Origin: Erysipelotrichaceae bacterium
GTDB lineage: Bacteria > Bacillota_I > Bacilli_A > Erysipelotrichales > Erysipelotrichaceae
DNA length: 11,882 nt
Direction of reading: 5' to 3'
NCBI GenBank assembly: GCA_021442745.1
Contig: JABUSI010000222.1
Location: 1 to 11,882, forward strand
A program made the translations under genes and the position numbers. The notes under the pieces are model-generated. The model worked only from the letters and a program-made list of their open reading frames with translations, did no database searches and was not told the origin of the DNA. Within the stretch, counting starts at the first letter, position 1; each line of letters begins with the position of its first letter. Of the stretch, positions 1 through 7,504 are shown piece by piece.

Positions 1-344
1 GTATTGATCCGTTCTTCCAGTTTCTTCTGCTGGGATTCAATGGAAGCGATTTTTTTATCGTATTCCCGAATCACCTGAAGAACCTTATTGATATCCTTTT
101 TGATATCGCTGATTTTCTTGTTGTATTCATCAATTTCATCCTGAACGGCATCCGCCTTACCCTGTAAGTATTCCTGGAATGCCTTACAGGCTTTTTTCTG
201 TTCGGAAGTCAGTCCGGATTTGGAACACAGACTGTAATAGTAATCTTCGTTCTGCTCAAAATTGTAGTCATCGGCTGCAACCGGCTGGATGAAAACGGTA
301 CAGGCAATACAACATGCCAGTAGTAAACGAAATACTTTCTTCAT
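1..344 (-). CDS. Secreted coiled-coil protein, probable FtsEX-dependent murein hydrolase (N-terminal part)
   Basis: Partial gene running off the left edge; 114 codons are visible. The product starts MKKVFRLLLACCIACTVF, a positively charged then hydrophobic signal peptide with a likely signal peptidase I site after PVAA (residue 24). From about residue 45 it is rich in Lys, Glu, Asp, Gln and Ile with heptad-like spacing (DEIDEYNKKISDIKKDI), which reads as a long coiled coil. This is the layout of EnvC/PcsB/RipC-type proteins, whose coiled coil binds the FtsX outer loop and whose C-terminal M23, NlpC/P60 or CHAP domain cuts peptidoglycan. That catalytic domain lies outside the window, so the enzyme class is inferred. 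The ATG overlaps the ftsX stop as ATGA and has a GAGGTG ribosome binding site (351-356) inside the last ftsX codons, so translation is coupled to ftsX. A C-terminal peptidase of the CtpB type is less likely, given the coiled coil directly after the signal peptide. Confidence 0.72.
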   Translation of the reverse strand, partial: MKKVFRLLLACCIACTVFIQPVAADDYNFEQNEDYYYSLCSKSGLTSEQKKACKAFQEYLQGKADAVQDEIDEYNKKISDIKKDINKVLQVIREYDKKIASIESQQKKLEERIN

Positions 345-1240
345 CGTTTCCACCTCAGTTTCTTGTTTACGGAAATAATACTTCCGACAAAGCCGACAAA
401 CACACCCATCGCTGCCAGTACGCCGGACACATAGAACACAAACGGAATCGTCGGTTGCAAAGACAATAAGCCGGTAATCAGTTTCCCGCCCATCGTGTAA
501 TAGAAATAATCATATCCCATGATGGTAATGAGAATCGGAATAACGGACCCCATCAGACCGATAAAAATACCTTCCAGCACAAACGGCATCCGGATGTACG
601 AGTTGGTTGCACCCACATGACGCATAATACTGATTTCCTTTTGTCTGGCTGCTATCGTAATTTTGATGGTATTGCTGATCAGAAACATCGCCAGCACGGC
701 CAGAACCAATACGACAACCACACCACCGGTACGAATCACGGTCAGCATTTCAATAAACATCTCGGTATTGGTTCCCCCGAATACCGCTTCGGATACACCC
801 GGTATTTTACTGATCTGTGCCGATACATCGGAAATCTTGTAATTCTGTTTGATTTCCACCACAAACGCACGGGACAACGGATTGTTCTCCCCACGGTAAA
901 TTTCAAACATTTTACCGTCCTCTCCGAACTCTTCAATCAGTTTGTTCAGTTCTTCATCCTTATCGGAATACGTAACGGTATTGACACCTTCAATGTGTTC
1001 AATGGCCATCTGTAAAATGGCTACGCGGTCTTCCTCCACGTCCTGATCAATCCGGACGAAAATATTCACGCTTTCCTGCAAATCCATGGTTATCTGGGAA
1101 ATATTACCGATAATCAGCATCATTCCGCTCACCAGAATCAATGCGAACGTTACTGCACTGGCAGAGGACAGTGACATCGCAAAGTGACGGAAAATACCCT
1201 GAAACGCTTCCCGGAAATGTCTACATAATGCTCTGATCAC
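341..1240 (-). CDS. ftsX: Cell division ABC transporter permease FtsX
   Basis: Membrane subunit of FtsEX, which transmits ATP hydrolysis by FtsE across the membrane to activate a peptidoglycan hydrolase at the division site. With the start chosen here it has 299 residues, normal for Gram-positive FtsX. The N-terminus (MIRALCRHFREAFQGIFRH) is the usual cytoplasmic amphipathic helix. Membrane segments lie near 27-47, 171-191, 219-243 and 266-290, with a large extracytoplasmic loop at about 48-170. The cytoplasmic coupling segment RQKEISIMRHVGA (199-211) is typical of FtsX/MacB permeases. An in-frame ATG exists at 1264, but GTG at 1240 has a perfect GGAGG 8 bases upstream and gives the usual family N-terminus, so GTG is preferred. 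It overlaps the end of ftsE by 20 bases, and its TGA overlaps the ATG of the next gene. Confidence 0.95.
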   Translation of the reverse strand: MIRALCRHFREAFQGIFRHFAMSLSSASAVTFALILVSGMMLIIGNISQITMDLQESVNIFVRIDQDVEEDRVAILQMAIEHIEGVNTVTYSDKDEELNKLIEEFGEDGKMFEIYRGENNPLSRAFVVEIKQNYKISDVSAQISKIPGVSEAVFGGTNTEMFIEMLTVIRTGGVVVVLVLAVLAMFLISNTIKITIAARQKEISIMRHVGATNSYIRMPFVLEGIFIGLMGSVIPILITIMGYDYFYYTMGGKLITGLLSLQPTIPFVFYVSGVLAAMGVFVGFVGSIISVNKKLRWKR

Positions 1241-1919
1241 GGAAATAACCTCCATCCTGGGCATCTGCCACTATATACCCGTTCTGTAACACAATGGTAC
1301 GATGACGGTTGGAATCCACCAGTGCCACGTCATGCGTAACCATCAGAATCGTCGTTTTTTCTTCCTGATTAATCTTTTCCAGAAGATCGATAATCGTCTT
1401 GCTGGTCATCGGGTCCAGATTTCCCGTCGGCTCATCCGCAATCAGCAGTTTCGGACGATTCGCAATCGCCCTGGCAATAGCGACACGCTGCTGCTGTCCG
1501 CCGGACAACTCGTGCGGAAAAGAATTCGCCTTATCCGCCAGATCCACCAGTTCCAGCACTTCCCGTACTCTCCGGCGGATATCCAGTTTCTTCATATTGA
1601 TGACTTCCAGAGCGAACGCTACGTTCTCAAATACGGTCTTATGCTCCAGAAGACGGAAATCCTGGAACACAACCCCGATGTTTCTCCGATACAAAGGAAC
1701 CTTGCTGTGTTTCAGTTTCCCGACGTTGATTCCGACAACTTTCACGTTCCCTTTCGTCGGCACTTCTTCGCCGTCAATTAATTTGATTAACGTACTCTTA
1801 CCGGAACCCGTATTCCCGATAATGTACACAAATTCGCTTTGTTCGATGTTCAGGTTGATATCGTGTAATGCTTTTACGCCGTTTTTATATGTTTTACCGA
1901 CATTTTCCAATACCAGCAT
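1221..1919 (-). CDS. ftsE: Cell division ATP-binding protein FtsE
   Basis: Cytoplasmic ABC ATPase that pairs with FtsX. All ABC motifs are present in its 232 residues: Walker A GNTGSGKST (35-43), Q-loop Gln86 in VVFQDFRLL, signature LSGGQ (138-142), Walker B LLIADEP (158-164) followed by D-loop residues GNLD, and switch His196 in MVTHD. The VFQDFRLL segment is characteristic of FtsE. The Walker A residues after the first Gly are Asn-Thr rather than the common Pro-Ser; the catalytic Gly, Lys, Ser and Thr are intact. The ATG has an AGGAGTG ribosome binding site. The gene follows yitT by 23 bases and overlaps ftsX, so yitT, ftsE, ftsX and the hydrolase gene form one transcription unit. Confidence 0.97.
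   Translation of the reverse strand: MLVLENVGKTYKNGVKALHDINLNIEQSEFVYIIGNTGSGKSTLIKLIDGEEVPTKGNVKVVGINVGKLKHSKVPLYRRNIGVVFQDFRLLEHKTVFENVAFALEVINMKKLDIRRRVREVLELVDLADKANSFPHELSGGQQQRVAIARAIANRPKLLIADEPTGNLDPMTSKTIIDLLEKINQEEKTTILMVTHDVALVDSNRHRTIVLQNGYIVADAQDGGYFRDQSIM
1249..1253 (-). promoter_or_regulatory. Ribosome binding site fixing the ftsX GTG start
   Basis: Reads GGAGG on the minus strand, 8 bases before GTG at 1240. It lies inside the ftsE coding sequence, which allows re-initiation by ribosomes finishing ftsE. The ATG codons at 1264 and 1255 lack a comparable site. Confidence 0.8.
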
Positions 1920-1942
1920 ATTTCCACTCCTATCTTTTTTCT

Positions 1943-2809
1943 CTATTCATCCGGAGTCGGATACGTAAATCCTTCTCCCTTTACTTCTGTTGTATCCGAC
2001 ACAATCACAAATGCCGTCGGATCTCTGTGCATCACGATCCGGTTCAGTTCCGGATATTGCTTCTGGGAAAGCACCACTAACAATACCTTACGCTCTTTTC
2101 CGGTATATCCTCCCTGTGCTTCCAGTAATGTTGTCCCTCTTCCGATTTTGGATGCCACGTCATTGCGGATATCTTCATATTTATCGGAAATAATATACAC
2201 TGCCTTTGCCTGATGTCCGCCAAGAAGCAGCATTTTATCAATCAGAATGGAAGACACGTAAACGGAAATCATTCCGACCAGCGCTTTCTCAATGCCGAAT
2301 ACCGTAATTCCAGCAATCACTGTCAGTGCGTCCGTCAGCAATACCAGATTCGACAGATCAATTCCGGTAATCTTATGCATAATCAGCGGAGGAACGTCCA
2401 TACCGCCGGTACTTGCCCCGGTACGGAATACCAGTCCGACTCCCGCACCCATAAACACACCGGCATATGCCGTAGCAACAATCGGATCCAGATCCAGCAC
2501 AATTCCCGTCGTATTCAGCAGGGATACAAAAAGCGGATACAGCAGGGAACTCAGAAACGTCCGTGCCGCAAAACCTTTCCCCAGAAAAATCCAGCCGACC
2601 ACAAACAGGGATACCGTCAGTCCGTTTACCACAAATTCAGAACTGACGTCAAACACCGAAGCGACAACAACCGCAATTCCGGCTACGCCTCCGGTTAAAA
2701 TTTCAAAAGGCAACACAAAGAAGGAAGTGGAAATCGCTAACAGGAAAGAACCTGCCACAACCAGAAAATAATCCAGAATCTGTTCTTTACCCGTCTTCTT
2801 TCCTTCCAT
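1943..2809 (-). CDS. YitT family membrane protein (DUF161 plus DUF2179)
   Basis: 288 residues. The first two thirds are hydrophobic, with about five or six membrane helices: near 11-33, 38-55, 60-77, 84-105, 107-128 and 150-195. They include the family-typical Gly-rich segments LPFEILTGGVAGIA and FRTGASTGGMD. The C-terminal part from about 200 (KAVYIISDKYEDI, RGTTLLEAQGGYTGKERKVLL) is the soluble DUF2179 domain. YitT proteins are widespread in Firmicutes and lack an established biochemical role, so no substrate is assigned. The ATG has GGAGG 4 bases upstream, slightly short spacing. The gene is first in the yitT-ftsE-ftsX unit, and its own promoter lies in the 118-base gap after prfB. A role in envelope growth or division would be inference from position only. 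Confidence 0.9.
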   Translation of the reverse strand: MEGKKTGKEQILDYFLVVAGSFLLAISTSFFVLPFEILTGGVAGIAVVVASVFDVSSEFVVNGLTVSLFVVGWIFLGKGFAARTFLSSLLYPLFVSLLNTTGIVLDLDPIVATAYAGVFMGAGVGLVFRTGASTGGMDVPPLIMHKITGIDLSNLVLLTDALTVIAGITVFGIEKALVGMISVYVSSILIDKMLLLGGHQAKAVYIISDKYEDIRNDVASKIGRGTTLLEAQGGYTGKERKVLLVVLSQKQYPELNRIVMHRDPTAFVIVSDTTEVKGEGFTYPTPDE

Positions 2810-2839
2810 ACTGCCTCCGTTGCATAAACATACACAGTA

Positions 2840-2848
2840 AGTATATCA
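2840..2848 (-). promoter_or_regulatory. Extended -10 promoter for yitT-ftsEX
   Basis: Minus strand reads TGATATACT, an extended -10 (TGnTATACT) about 30 bases before the yitT ATG. No good -35 hexamer is found at 16-18 bases. A 6-bp inverted repeat, TGTTGT/ACAACA (2862-2867 and 2876-2881, 8-base loop), sits where the -35 would be and could be an operator. Confidence 0.55.
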
Positions 2849-2898
2849 CGAAATAGTCTCATGTTGTATAAGGAAACAACACATATCATCCCCTATAA

Positions 2899-2929
2899 GA
2901 CAAAAGAGGAGATTAAAAACCCCCTCTTT
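2899..2929 (-). terminator. Intrinsic terminator of secA-prfB
   Basis: On the minus strand the arms AAAGAGGGG (2921-2929) and CTCCTCTTT (2903-2911) form a 9-bp stem with one G-U pair and a 9-base loop. A short interrupted T tract follows. The stem begins inside the prfB TAA stop codon, so a terminating ribosome would cover part of it. The weak tail suggests only moderate strength. Confidence 0.6.
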
Positions 2930-4026
2930 ATACCGTATGTTGTAAATAGGAATAGATGAAACCGTCGAGCTCCCCATCCATGACTTTATCAACGTTTCCT
3001 TCTTCATATCCGGTCCGTACGTCTTTTACCAGCGTATACGGACAGAACACGTAGGAACGGATCTGAGAACCCCATTCAATGGCTTTCACTTCACCCTTCA
3101 TTTCTTTTACTTTGGCTTCCTGTTCTTCAATCATCCGTTGATACAAACGGGATTTCAGCATATTCATCGCCCGTTCCCGGTTCTGAATCTGGGAACGTTC
3201 GGACTGACAGTTACACACAATCCCCGTCGGTTTGTGAATAATCCGTACTGCCGAATCGGTTTTGTTGATGTGCTGTCCGCCGGCACCGGAAGCTCTGTGT
3301 GTTTCAATTTCCAGATCCTTCGGATCAATTTCCAGTTCCACTTCTTCCTTGAATTCCGGCATCACTTCCACGGACGCAAAGGACGTATGGCGACGTCCTC
3401 CGGAATCAAACGGAGAAATCCGCACCAGCCGGTGCACACCCCGTTCCGATTTCAGATATCCGTAAGCCCGCGGGCCTTCAATCAGAATACTGACCGATTT
3501 GATTCCGGCTTCTTCCCCTTCCAGATAATCCAGAATTGTTGTTTTGAAACCCTTTTTATTCGCCCACCGGGTATACATCCGCAATAGCATTTCCGCCCAG
3601 TCCTGCGATTCCGTTCCACCCGCACCCGGATGCAACTCCACAATCGCATTGGAATGGTCATACGGAGCTGACAACAGGACCTTCAGTTCATATTCATGAA
3701 AATCCTTCATCGCCTGCTCACATTCTTCACACAACAGCAGAAACAATTCTTCATCAAAGGCATCTTTCATCATGTCCGCATCTTCCGACAACGTCGCAAT
3801 CCGCTTCACAAACGCTTCGTATCCTTCTTTGATTTCCTTCTTGTTGTTGCATTCGTCAATCAATGCCTGCGCCTTCTTCCGGTCATCCCAGAATCCGTCC
3901 GCCAGCATTTTCCGTTCAATGTCTTCTATTCTTTCCTGCATTGTCAGCAAGTCAAAGTGAATCACCCAACTGCTGTAATTTCACAGTTGTTTGATCCGTA
4001 AACTGCTTGATTTCATACAATTCCAT
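2928..4026 (-). CDS. prfB: Peptide chain release factor 2, with programmed +1 frameshift
   Basis: RF2 recognises UGA and UAA stop codons and triggers peptide release. The gene is in two frames: 24 codons from ATG at 4026 (MELYEIKQFTDQTTVKLQQL...), then an in-frame TGA as codon 25 within CTT TGA C. Skipping one base continues as GAC TTG CTG to the stop at 2928. The joined product (4026-3955 plus 3953-2928) is 365 residues, the same length as E. coli RF2. In full-length numbering the stop-codon-reading SPF is at about 204-206 and the catalytic GGQ at about 249-251, in ASGAGGQHINKT. The apparent ATG at 3965 would give a truncated protein without the first helix. The start overlaps the secA stop as TAATG and has an AAGGGTGA ribosome binding site (4034-4041) inside secA, so the two genes are co-transcribed. 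Regulation is by RF2 itself: low RF2 lets the ribosome pause at UGA and shift frame. Confidence 0.96.
3951..3966 (-). promoter_or_regulatory. prfB +1 frameshift signal
   Basis: Minus strand reads GGTGAT (3961-3966), three bases, then CTTTGAC (3951-3957). CTT TGA C is the canonical RF2 slippery heptamer; TGA at 3954-3952 is exactly codon 25 of the frame opened at 4026. GGTGAT can pair with the 3' end of 16S rRNA and serves as the stimulatory internal Shine-Dalgarno, although the E. coli site is AGGGGG at the same offset. Confidence 0.92.
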
Positions 4027-6431
4027 TAACGTTTCACCCTTTCCACGCGAATCCGTACTTTCATACAGAAATCAACAACGTCTTTGGAAATATTACCCAT
4101 CATATCTTCAAACATTTCATAACCTTCGGCTACGTATGCCTTCAGAGGGTTTTCCTGTGCATAGGAACGCAGATGAATACCGTTTCTTAACTTATCCATC
4201 TGGTCGATATGGTTGATCCAGTTCCGGTCAATGGAACGAAGCACCATGGTCTTTTCAATCTTACCGTACTGATCCATGTATTCGTGTACTTTTTCATCGT
4301 AATTCGTCCACATCTTATCGACAACGGTTGCTTCAATTTCCGCAACGGATTTGTTTTGGAAATCTTCCGCATCCACTTCACTCTGCAACAAGCCCATCTT
4401 ATACAGACTCTTTGCCAGACCTTCTTCATCCACTTCTTCGTTCTTTGTCTCAAAAGACGTATAGGCACGAACCAGACGAACCGCTTCCCGTTCAAACATT
4501 TCGTGAACAATCGTATGTACGTCATCGTTATCCAGTACGATATTCCGTTGTTCATACATGATTTCCCGTTGCTGACGCAATACGTCATCGTAATCCAGCA
4601 AGGACTTACGGATGTCATAGTTGTGTCCTTCCACCCGTTTCTGGGCACTGCTGATGGATTTGGTAACCGTCTTGGATTCCAATGCCTGATCTCCCATCTG
4701 ATCAAACAAGCCGCTTAAGCGATCGGAACCGAAACGAACCATCAGATCGTCTTCCATGGATACGAAGAACTGGGATCTTCCCGGGTCACCCTGACGTCCG
4801 GAACGACCGCGCAGCTGGTTATCGATACGACGGGATTCGTGCCGTTCACTTCCCAATACGCACAGACCGCCCAGTTCACGGACACCTTCGCCTAACTTAA
4901 TATCGGTACCACGACCGGCCATGTTGGTCGCAATCGTAACGGCACCCTTACGGCCTGCCTTTTCGATGATTTTCGCTTCCCGTTCATGGTTCTTGGCATT
5001 CAACACTTCATGCTTGATCCGTCTCTGGTCAAACACTTTGTGTAAGAATTCGGACGTTTCCACGGAAATCGTACCGACCAGAACCGGCTGACCGGCCTTG
5101 TTGCACTTCATAACTTCCTGTACCAGCGCTTCAAACTTTGCTGCCTTCGTACCGTATACGGCATCCGGCATATCTTCACGGGCAACCGGTTTGTTGGTAG
5201 GAATTTCAATAACCCGCATGTTATAGATATCAATGAATTCTTCTTCCTCGGTCTTTGCCGTACCGGTCATACCGCACAGCTTATCGTACAGACGGAAGAA
5301 ATTCTGATACGTAATGGTAGCCAGCGTCGTCGTTTCCTGCTTGATGGATACGTTTTCCTTCGCTTCAATTGCCTGATGCAAGCCATCGGAGAATACCCGT
5401 CCTTCCATCAGACGACCGGTGTTCTGGTCAATGATTACAACCTGGTTATCCTTAACCATATACTCCACGTTATCGGACATCGTGTAATTGGCACGCAATG
5501 CCTGGTTGATATGGTGTACCAGCTGGGTATGTTCCACATCGAACAGGTTTTCCACTTTGAAATACCGTTCCGCATTCTTTACACCAAGTTCCGTCAGCGT
5601 AACGGTCTTTGTCTTGATATCCACTTCATAGTCCCCGTTTTTCTGATCCGGGTGTTCTTCATAGAATTCTTCTTCCCCTGCCGGGCATACAAACGGTTTG
5701 CAACGCTTCGCAAAGCTGTCTGCCTGTTTGTACAGGTTTGCCGTCTGCTTTTCCCCGCCGGAAATAATCAACGGTGTCCGGGATTCATCAATCAGAATGG
5801 AGTCCACTTCATCGACCAATGCCATATGCAACCCGCGTTGAACCCGCTGGTTCTTATCGGTAACCATATTGTCTCTCAGATAGTCAAATCCCAGTTCGGA
5901 ATTTGTCGTATACGTAATATCACATAAATAAGCAGCCCGCTTTTCACTCGGCGTCATCCGGCGCAGGTTCAACCCGACAGTCAATCCTAAGAAACGGTGA
6001 ATACCACCCATCCATTCGGAGTCACGTTCTGCCAGATATTCATTGACGGTTACAACATGTACACCTTCTCCCGTCAGGGCATTCAGATATACCGGAAGAA
6101 TGGAAGTCAAAGTCTTACCTTCCCCGGTCTTCATTTCCGCAATGTCACCCTGGTGCATTGCCACACCACCCATAATCTGTACCGGATACGGGAATTCACC
6201 GATACAACGTCTTGCCGCTTCCCGTACCGTCGCAAAAGCTTCCGGCAATATATCATCCAATGTCGCACCGTTCGCCAGACGTTGTTTGAATTCCACCGTC
6301 TTATGCTTCAGTTCGTCATCACTCAAGGCTTCCATTGTCTTTTCATAATCCAGTACCGGAAGACTCTTCTTCCGTACTTCTTCCAGTCTTCTTTTATCCA
6401 CATTAAACAGTTTATCTAAAAAAGTAGCCAT
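4026..6431 (-). CDS. secA: Protein translocase ATPase SecA
   Basis: Motor ATPase that pushes unfolded preproteins through SecYEG. The 801-residue product carries Walker A in EMKTGEGKTL (about 99-108), the DEAD-like box DEVDSILIDESRTPL (207-221), the second ATPase half with TNMAGRGTDIKL, RQGDPGRSQFF and GRSGRQGD, and the helical scaffold segment YDDVLRQQREIMYEQRN. It ends at VRIRVERVKR, directly after the helical wing and scaffold region. The flexible C-terminal linker and the CxCxS...CH zinc tail that binds SecB or ribosomes in longer SecA proteins (B. subtilis about 841, E. coli 901) are absent. ATG with AAAGGGA ribosome binding site upstream. First gene of the secA-prfB unit with its own promoter. 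Confidence 0.97.
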   Translation of the reverse strand: MATFLDKLFNVDKRRLEEVRKKSLPVLDYEKTMEALSDDELKHKTVEFKQRLANGATLDDILPEAFATVREAARRCIGEFPYPVQIMGGVAMHQGDIAEMKTGEGKTLTSILPVYLNALTGEGVHVVTVNEYLAERDSEWMGGIHRFLGLTVGLNLRRMTPSEKRAAYLCDITYTTNSELGFDYLRDNMVTDKNQRVQRGLHMALVDEVDSILIDESRTPLIISGGEKQTANLYKQADSFAKRCKPFVCPAGEEEFYEEHPDQKNGDYEVDIKTKTVTLTELGVKNAERYFKVENLFDVEHTQLVHHINQALRANYTMSDNVEYMVKDNQVVIIDQNTGRLMEGRVFSDGLHQAIEAKENVSIKQETTTLATITYQNFFRLYDKLCGMTGTAKTEEEEFIDIYNMRVIEIPTNKPVAREDMPDAVYGTKAAKFEALVQEVMKCNKAGQPVLVGTISVETSEFLHKVFDQRRIKHEVLNAKNHEREAKIIEKAGRKGAVTIATNMAGRGTDIKLGEGVRELGGLCVLGSERHESRRIDNQLRGRSGRQGDPGRSQFFVSMEDDLMVRFGSDRLSGLFDQMGDQALESKTVTKSISSAQKRVEGHNYDIRKSLLDYDDVLRQQREIMYEQRNIVLDNDDVHTIVHEMFEREAVRLVRAYTSFETKNEEVDEEGLAKSLYKMGLLQSEVDAEDFQNKSVAEIEATVVDKMWTNYDEKVHEYMDQYGKIEKTMVLRSIDRNWINHIDQMDKLRNGIHLRSYAQENPLKAYVAEGYEMFEDMMGNISKDVVDFCMKVRIRVERVKR

Positions 6432-6463
6432 ACTATCAGTCCCTTTCTTACTTTCATCAGTTT

Positions 6464-6495
6464 ATTCTATCATATTTATACACTCGAATTGTGAA
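6464..6495 (-). promoter_or_regulatory. Candidate promoter for secA-prfB
   Basis: Extended -10 TGATAGAAT on the minus strand (6464-6472). A TTCACA (6490-6495) matches TTGACA at five of six positions but is 20 bases from TAGAAT, wider than ideal. The extended -10 is the stronger evidence. The transcript would have a leader of roughly 25 bases. Confidence 0.5.
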
Positions 6496-6503
6496 GATTT
6501 TAT

Positions 6504-6539
6504 AAACAAAAAAAAGGAGCTGAGTATTCAACCCCTTTT
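6504..6539 (-). terminator. Intrinsic terminator of cspA
   Basis: Minus strand: 12-bp stem AAAAGGGGTTGA / TCAGCTCCTTTT (two G-U pairs) with loop ATAC, followed by an uninterrupted T tract. It lies 17 bases past the csp stop and separates csp from secA. Confidence 0.85.
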
Positions 6540-6555
6540 CCTTGTCGTTCCGATA

Positions 6556-6753
6556 TTATAGTTTTACGACGTTGTGGGCTTGTGGTCCACGTTCTGTTTC
6601 TACAACTTCGAATTCAACTTCAGCGCCTTCATCAATCGTCTTGTAACCTTCCATTACCAATTGTGAGTAGTGGAAGAACACGTCTTTACCGTCTTCAAGA
6701 GTAATGAATCCGTAGCCTTTCTCTTTGTTAAACTTCTTAACCTTACCTTGCAT
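6556..6753 (-). CDS. Cold-shock protein (CspA/CspB family)
   Basis: Sixty-five-residue single cold-shock domain, an OB-fold that binds single-stranded RNA and DNA and acts as an RNA chaperone. RNP1 is visible as KGYGFITL (12-19) and RNP2 as DVFFHYSQL (24-32); the aromatic residues that stack on bases are present. It starts [16 protein letters not shown] and ends NVVKL, full length for the family. It has its own consensus promoter overlapping the end of comFC and its own terminator, so it is monocistronic. No long cold-shock leader is present: the predicted leader is about 35-40 bases. The paralogue (CspA, B, C or D) cannot be told from sequence alone. Confidence 0.96.
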   Translation of the reverse strand: MQGKVKKFNKEKGYGFITLEDGKDVFFHYSQLVMEGYKTIDEGAEVEFEVVETERGPQAHNVVKL

Positions 6754-6795
6754 GCTAAAACCTATACCTTTCTTATGATAATAATCACTGCATTC

Positions 6796-6824
6796 ATTAT
6801 ACCACTTAAATTATCTTATGCAAA
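6796..6824 (-). promoter_or_regulatory. Sigma-A type promoter of the cold-shock gene
   Basis: TTTGCA (6819-6824), 17 bases, then perfect TATAAT (6796-6801) on the minus strand. The -35 half lies inside the last codons of comFC, whose TAA is at 6806-6808. Confidence 0.8.
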
Positions 6825-7504
6825 CGTTTCCAGTCCGTTTTCCGTTTTTGTGAATCTGCCGCAAACTGCCTGCTGTAAGCCCAGCAGACGGCTTCACACT
6901 TACCGATATACGGCCGGATTACCGCATATGCCGCCTTCAGACTCGCCCCCGAAGTACATACATCATCCACCAGCAGCACGTTCTGTCCCACCAGTAAATT
7001 CCGGTTTACCAGTTCAAACGAAACCCGATACCGATCCATCCGTGACTGGTATTTCTGCTGCAGGTTTCCCCGTTTACGCAGCACGTCACACAGATCCATA
7101 TTCCATCCCGCAACCATCTTTTTCATATGGGAAAATCCGCGTTCCCGTTCTTTTTCCTCACTGCTGGGAACCAAAACCACCGACCATCCCCGATACTTCC
7201 CTGTGTCAAATCCGTAAAAGAATACCGGAGCCAGCGCTTCATCATAGAATTCCTTGTACTGCAGAAGCAGATCCTTACAGGCCTCCTCATACACATACAA
7301 TCCCGTTACCTTCAGTTCCCCCAGATAAAAACGAAGAACGTTTCTGCGCAACTTTCCCCGGCAGTTCACACACAGAATATCCTCTTTCTGAAACAACCGG
7401 ATCAAATCGTCTTCCGCAAACTCCTTCATACACCATACGCATCGTGATTGTTCCTTGTGATATTGCGGATACACCCCTCGATTGCCGCGGTATGCCTGCG
7501 ACAC
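6806..7504 (-). CDS. comFC: Competence protein ComFC (phosphoribosyltransferase-like)
   Basis: ComFC works with the ComFA helicase in carrying incoming single-stranded DNA into the cytoplasm; the type I phosphoribosyltransferase fold has no proven enzymatic role there. The 232-residue product has an N-terminal zinc-ribbon pattern, CVWC (22-25) and CVNC (45-48). A DVRxxG-like helper region ([15 protein letters not shown]) follows, then the PRPP-loop motif [12 protein letters not shown] (177-188). The start is GTG at 7504 with AGGGGG 7 bases upstream. It overlaps comFA by 79 bases, which is unusual. ATG at 7429 would give a neat ATGA overlap with comFA but lacks a ribosome binding site and would remove the first cysteine pair. 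Co-transcribed with comFA; no terminator is seen before the csp promoter. Confidence 0.9.
   Translation of the reverse strand: MSQAYRGNRGVYPQYHKEQSRCVWCMKEFAEDDLIRLFQKEDILCVNCRGKLRRNVLRFYLGELKVTGLYVYEEACKDLLLQYKEFYDEALAPVFFYGFDTGKYRGWSVVLVPSSEEKERERGFSHMKKMVAGWNMDLCDVLRKRGNLQQKYQSRMDRYRVSFELVNRNLLVGQNVLLVDDVCTSGASLKAAYAVIRPYIGKCEAVCWAYSRQFAADSQKRKTDWKRLHKII

Noticed and set aside
270..344. Lipoprotein signal (lipobox) in the partial coiled-coil protein
   Set aside because: Cysteines at 11, 12 and 15 lie too early in the hydrophobic stretch and lack a proper L-[AS]-[GA]-C context; an AxA-like site at PVAA fits better.
2928..3965. prfB as a simple 345-residue gene starting at 3965
   Set aside because: This start has no ribosome binding site and loses the first helix. 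The upstream frame from 4026 with TGA as codon 25 in CTTTGAC is the known RF2 arrangement.
5376..5927. Long plus-strand open frame antisense to secA, and similar antisense frames over ftsE, prfB and comFA
   Set aside because: They mirror strongly conserved genes, show no recognisable protein pattern, and arise from codon bias on the opposite strand.
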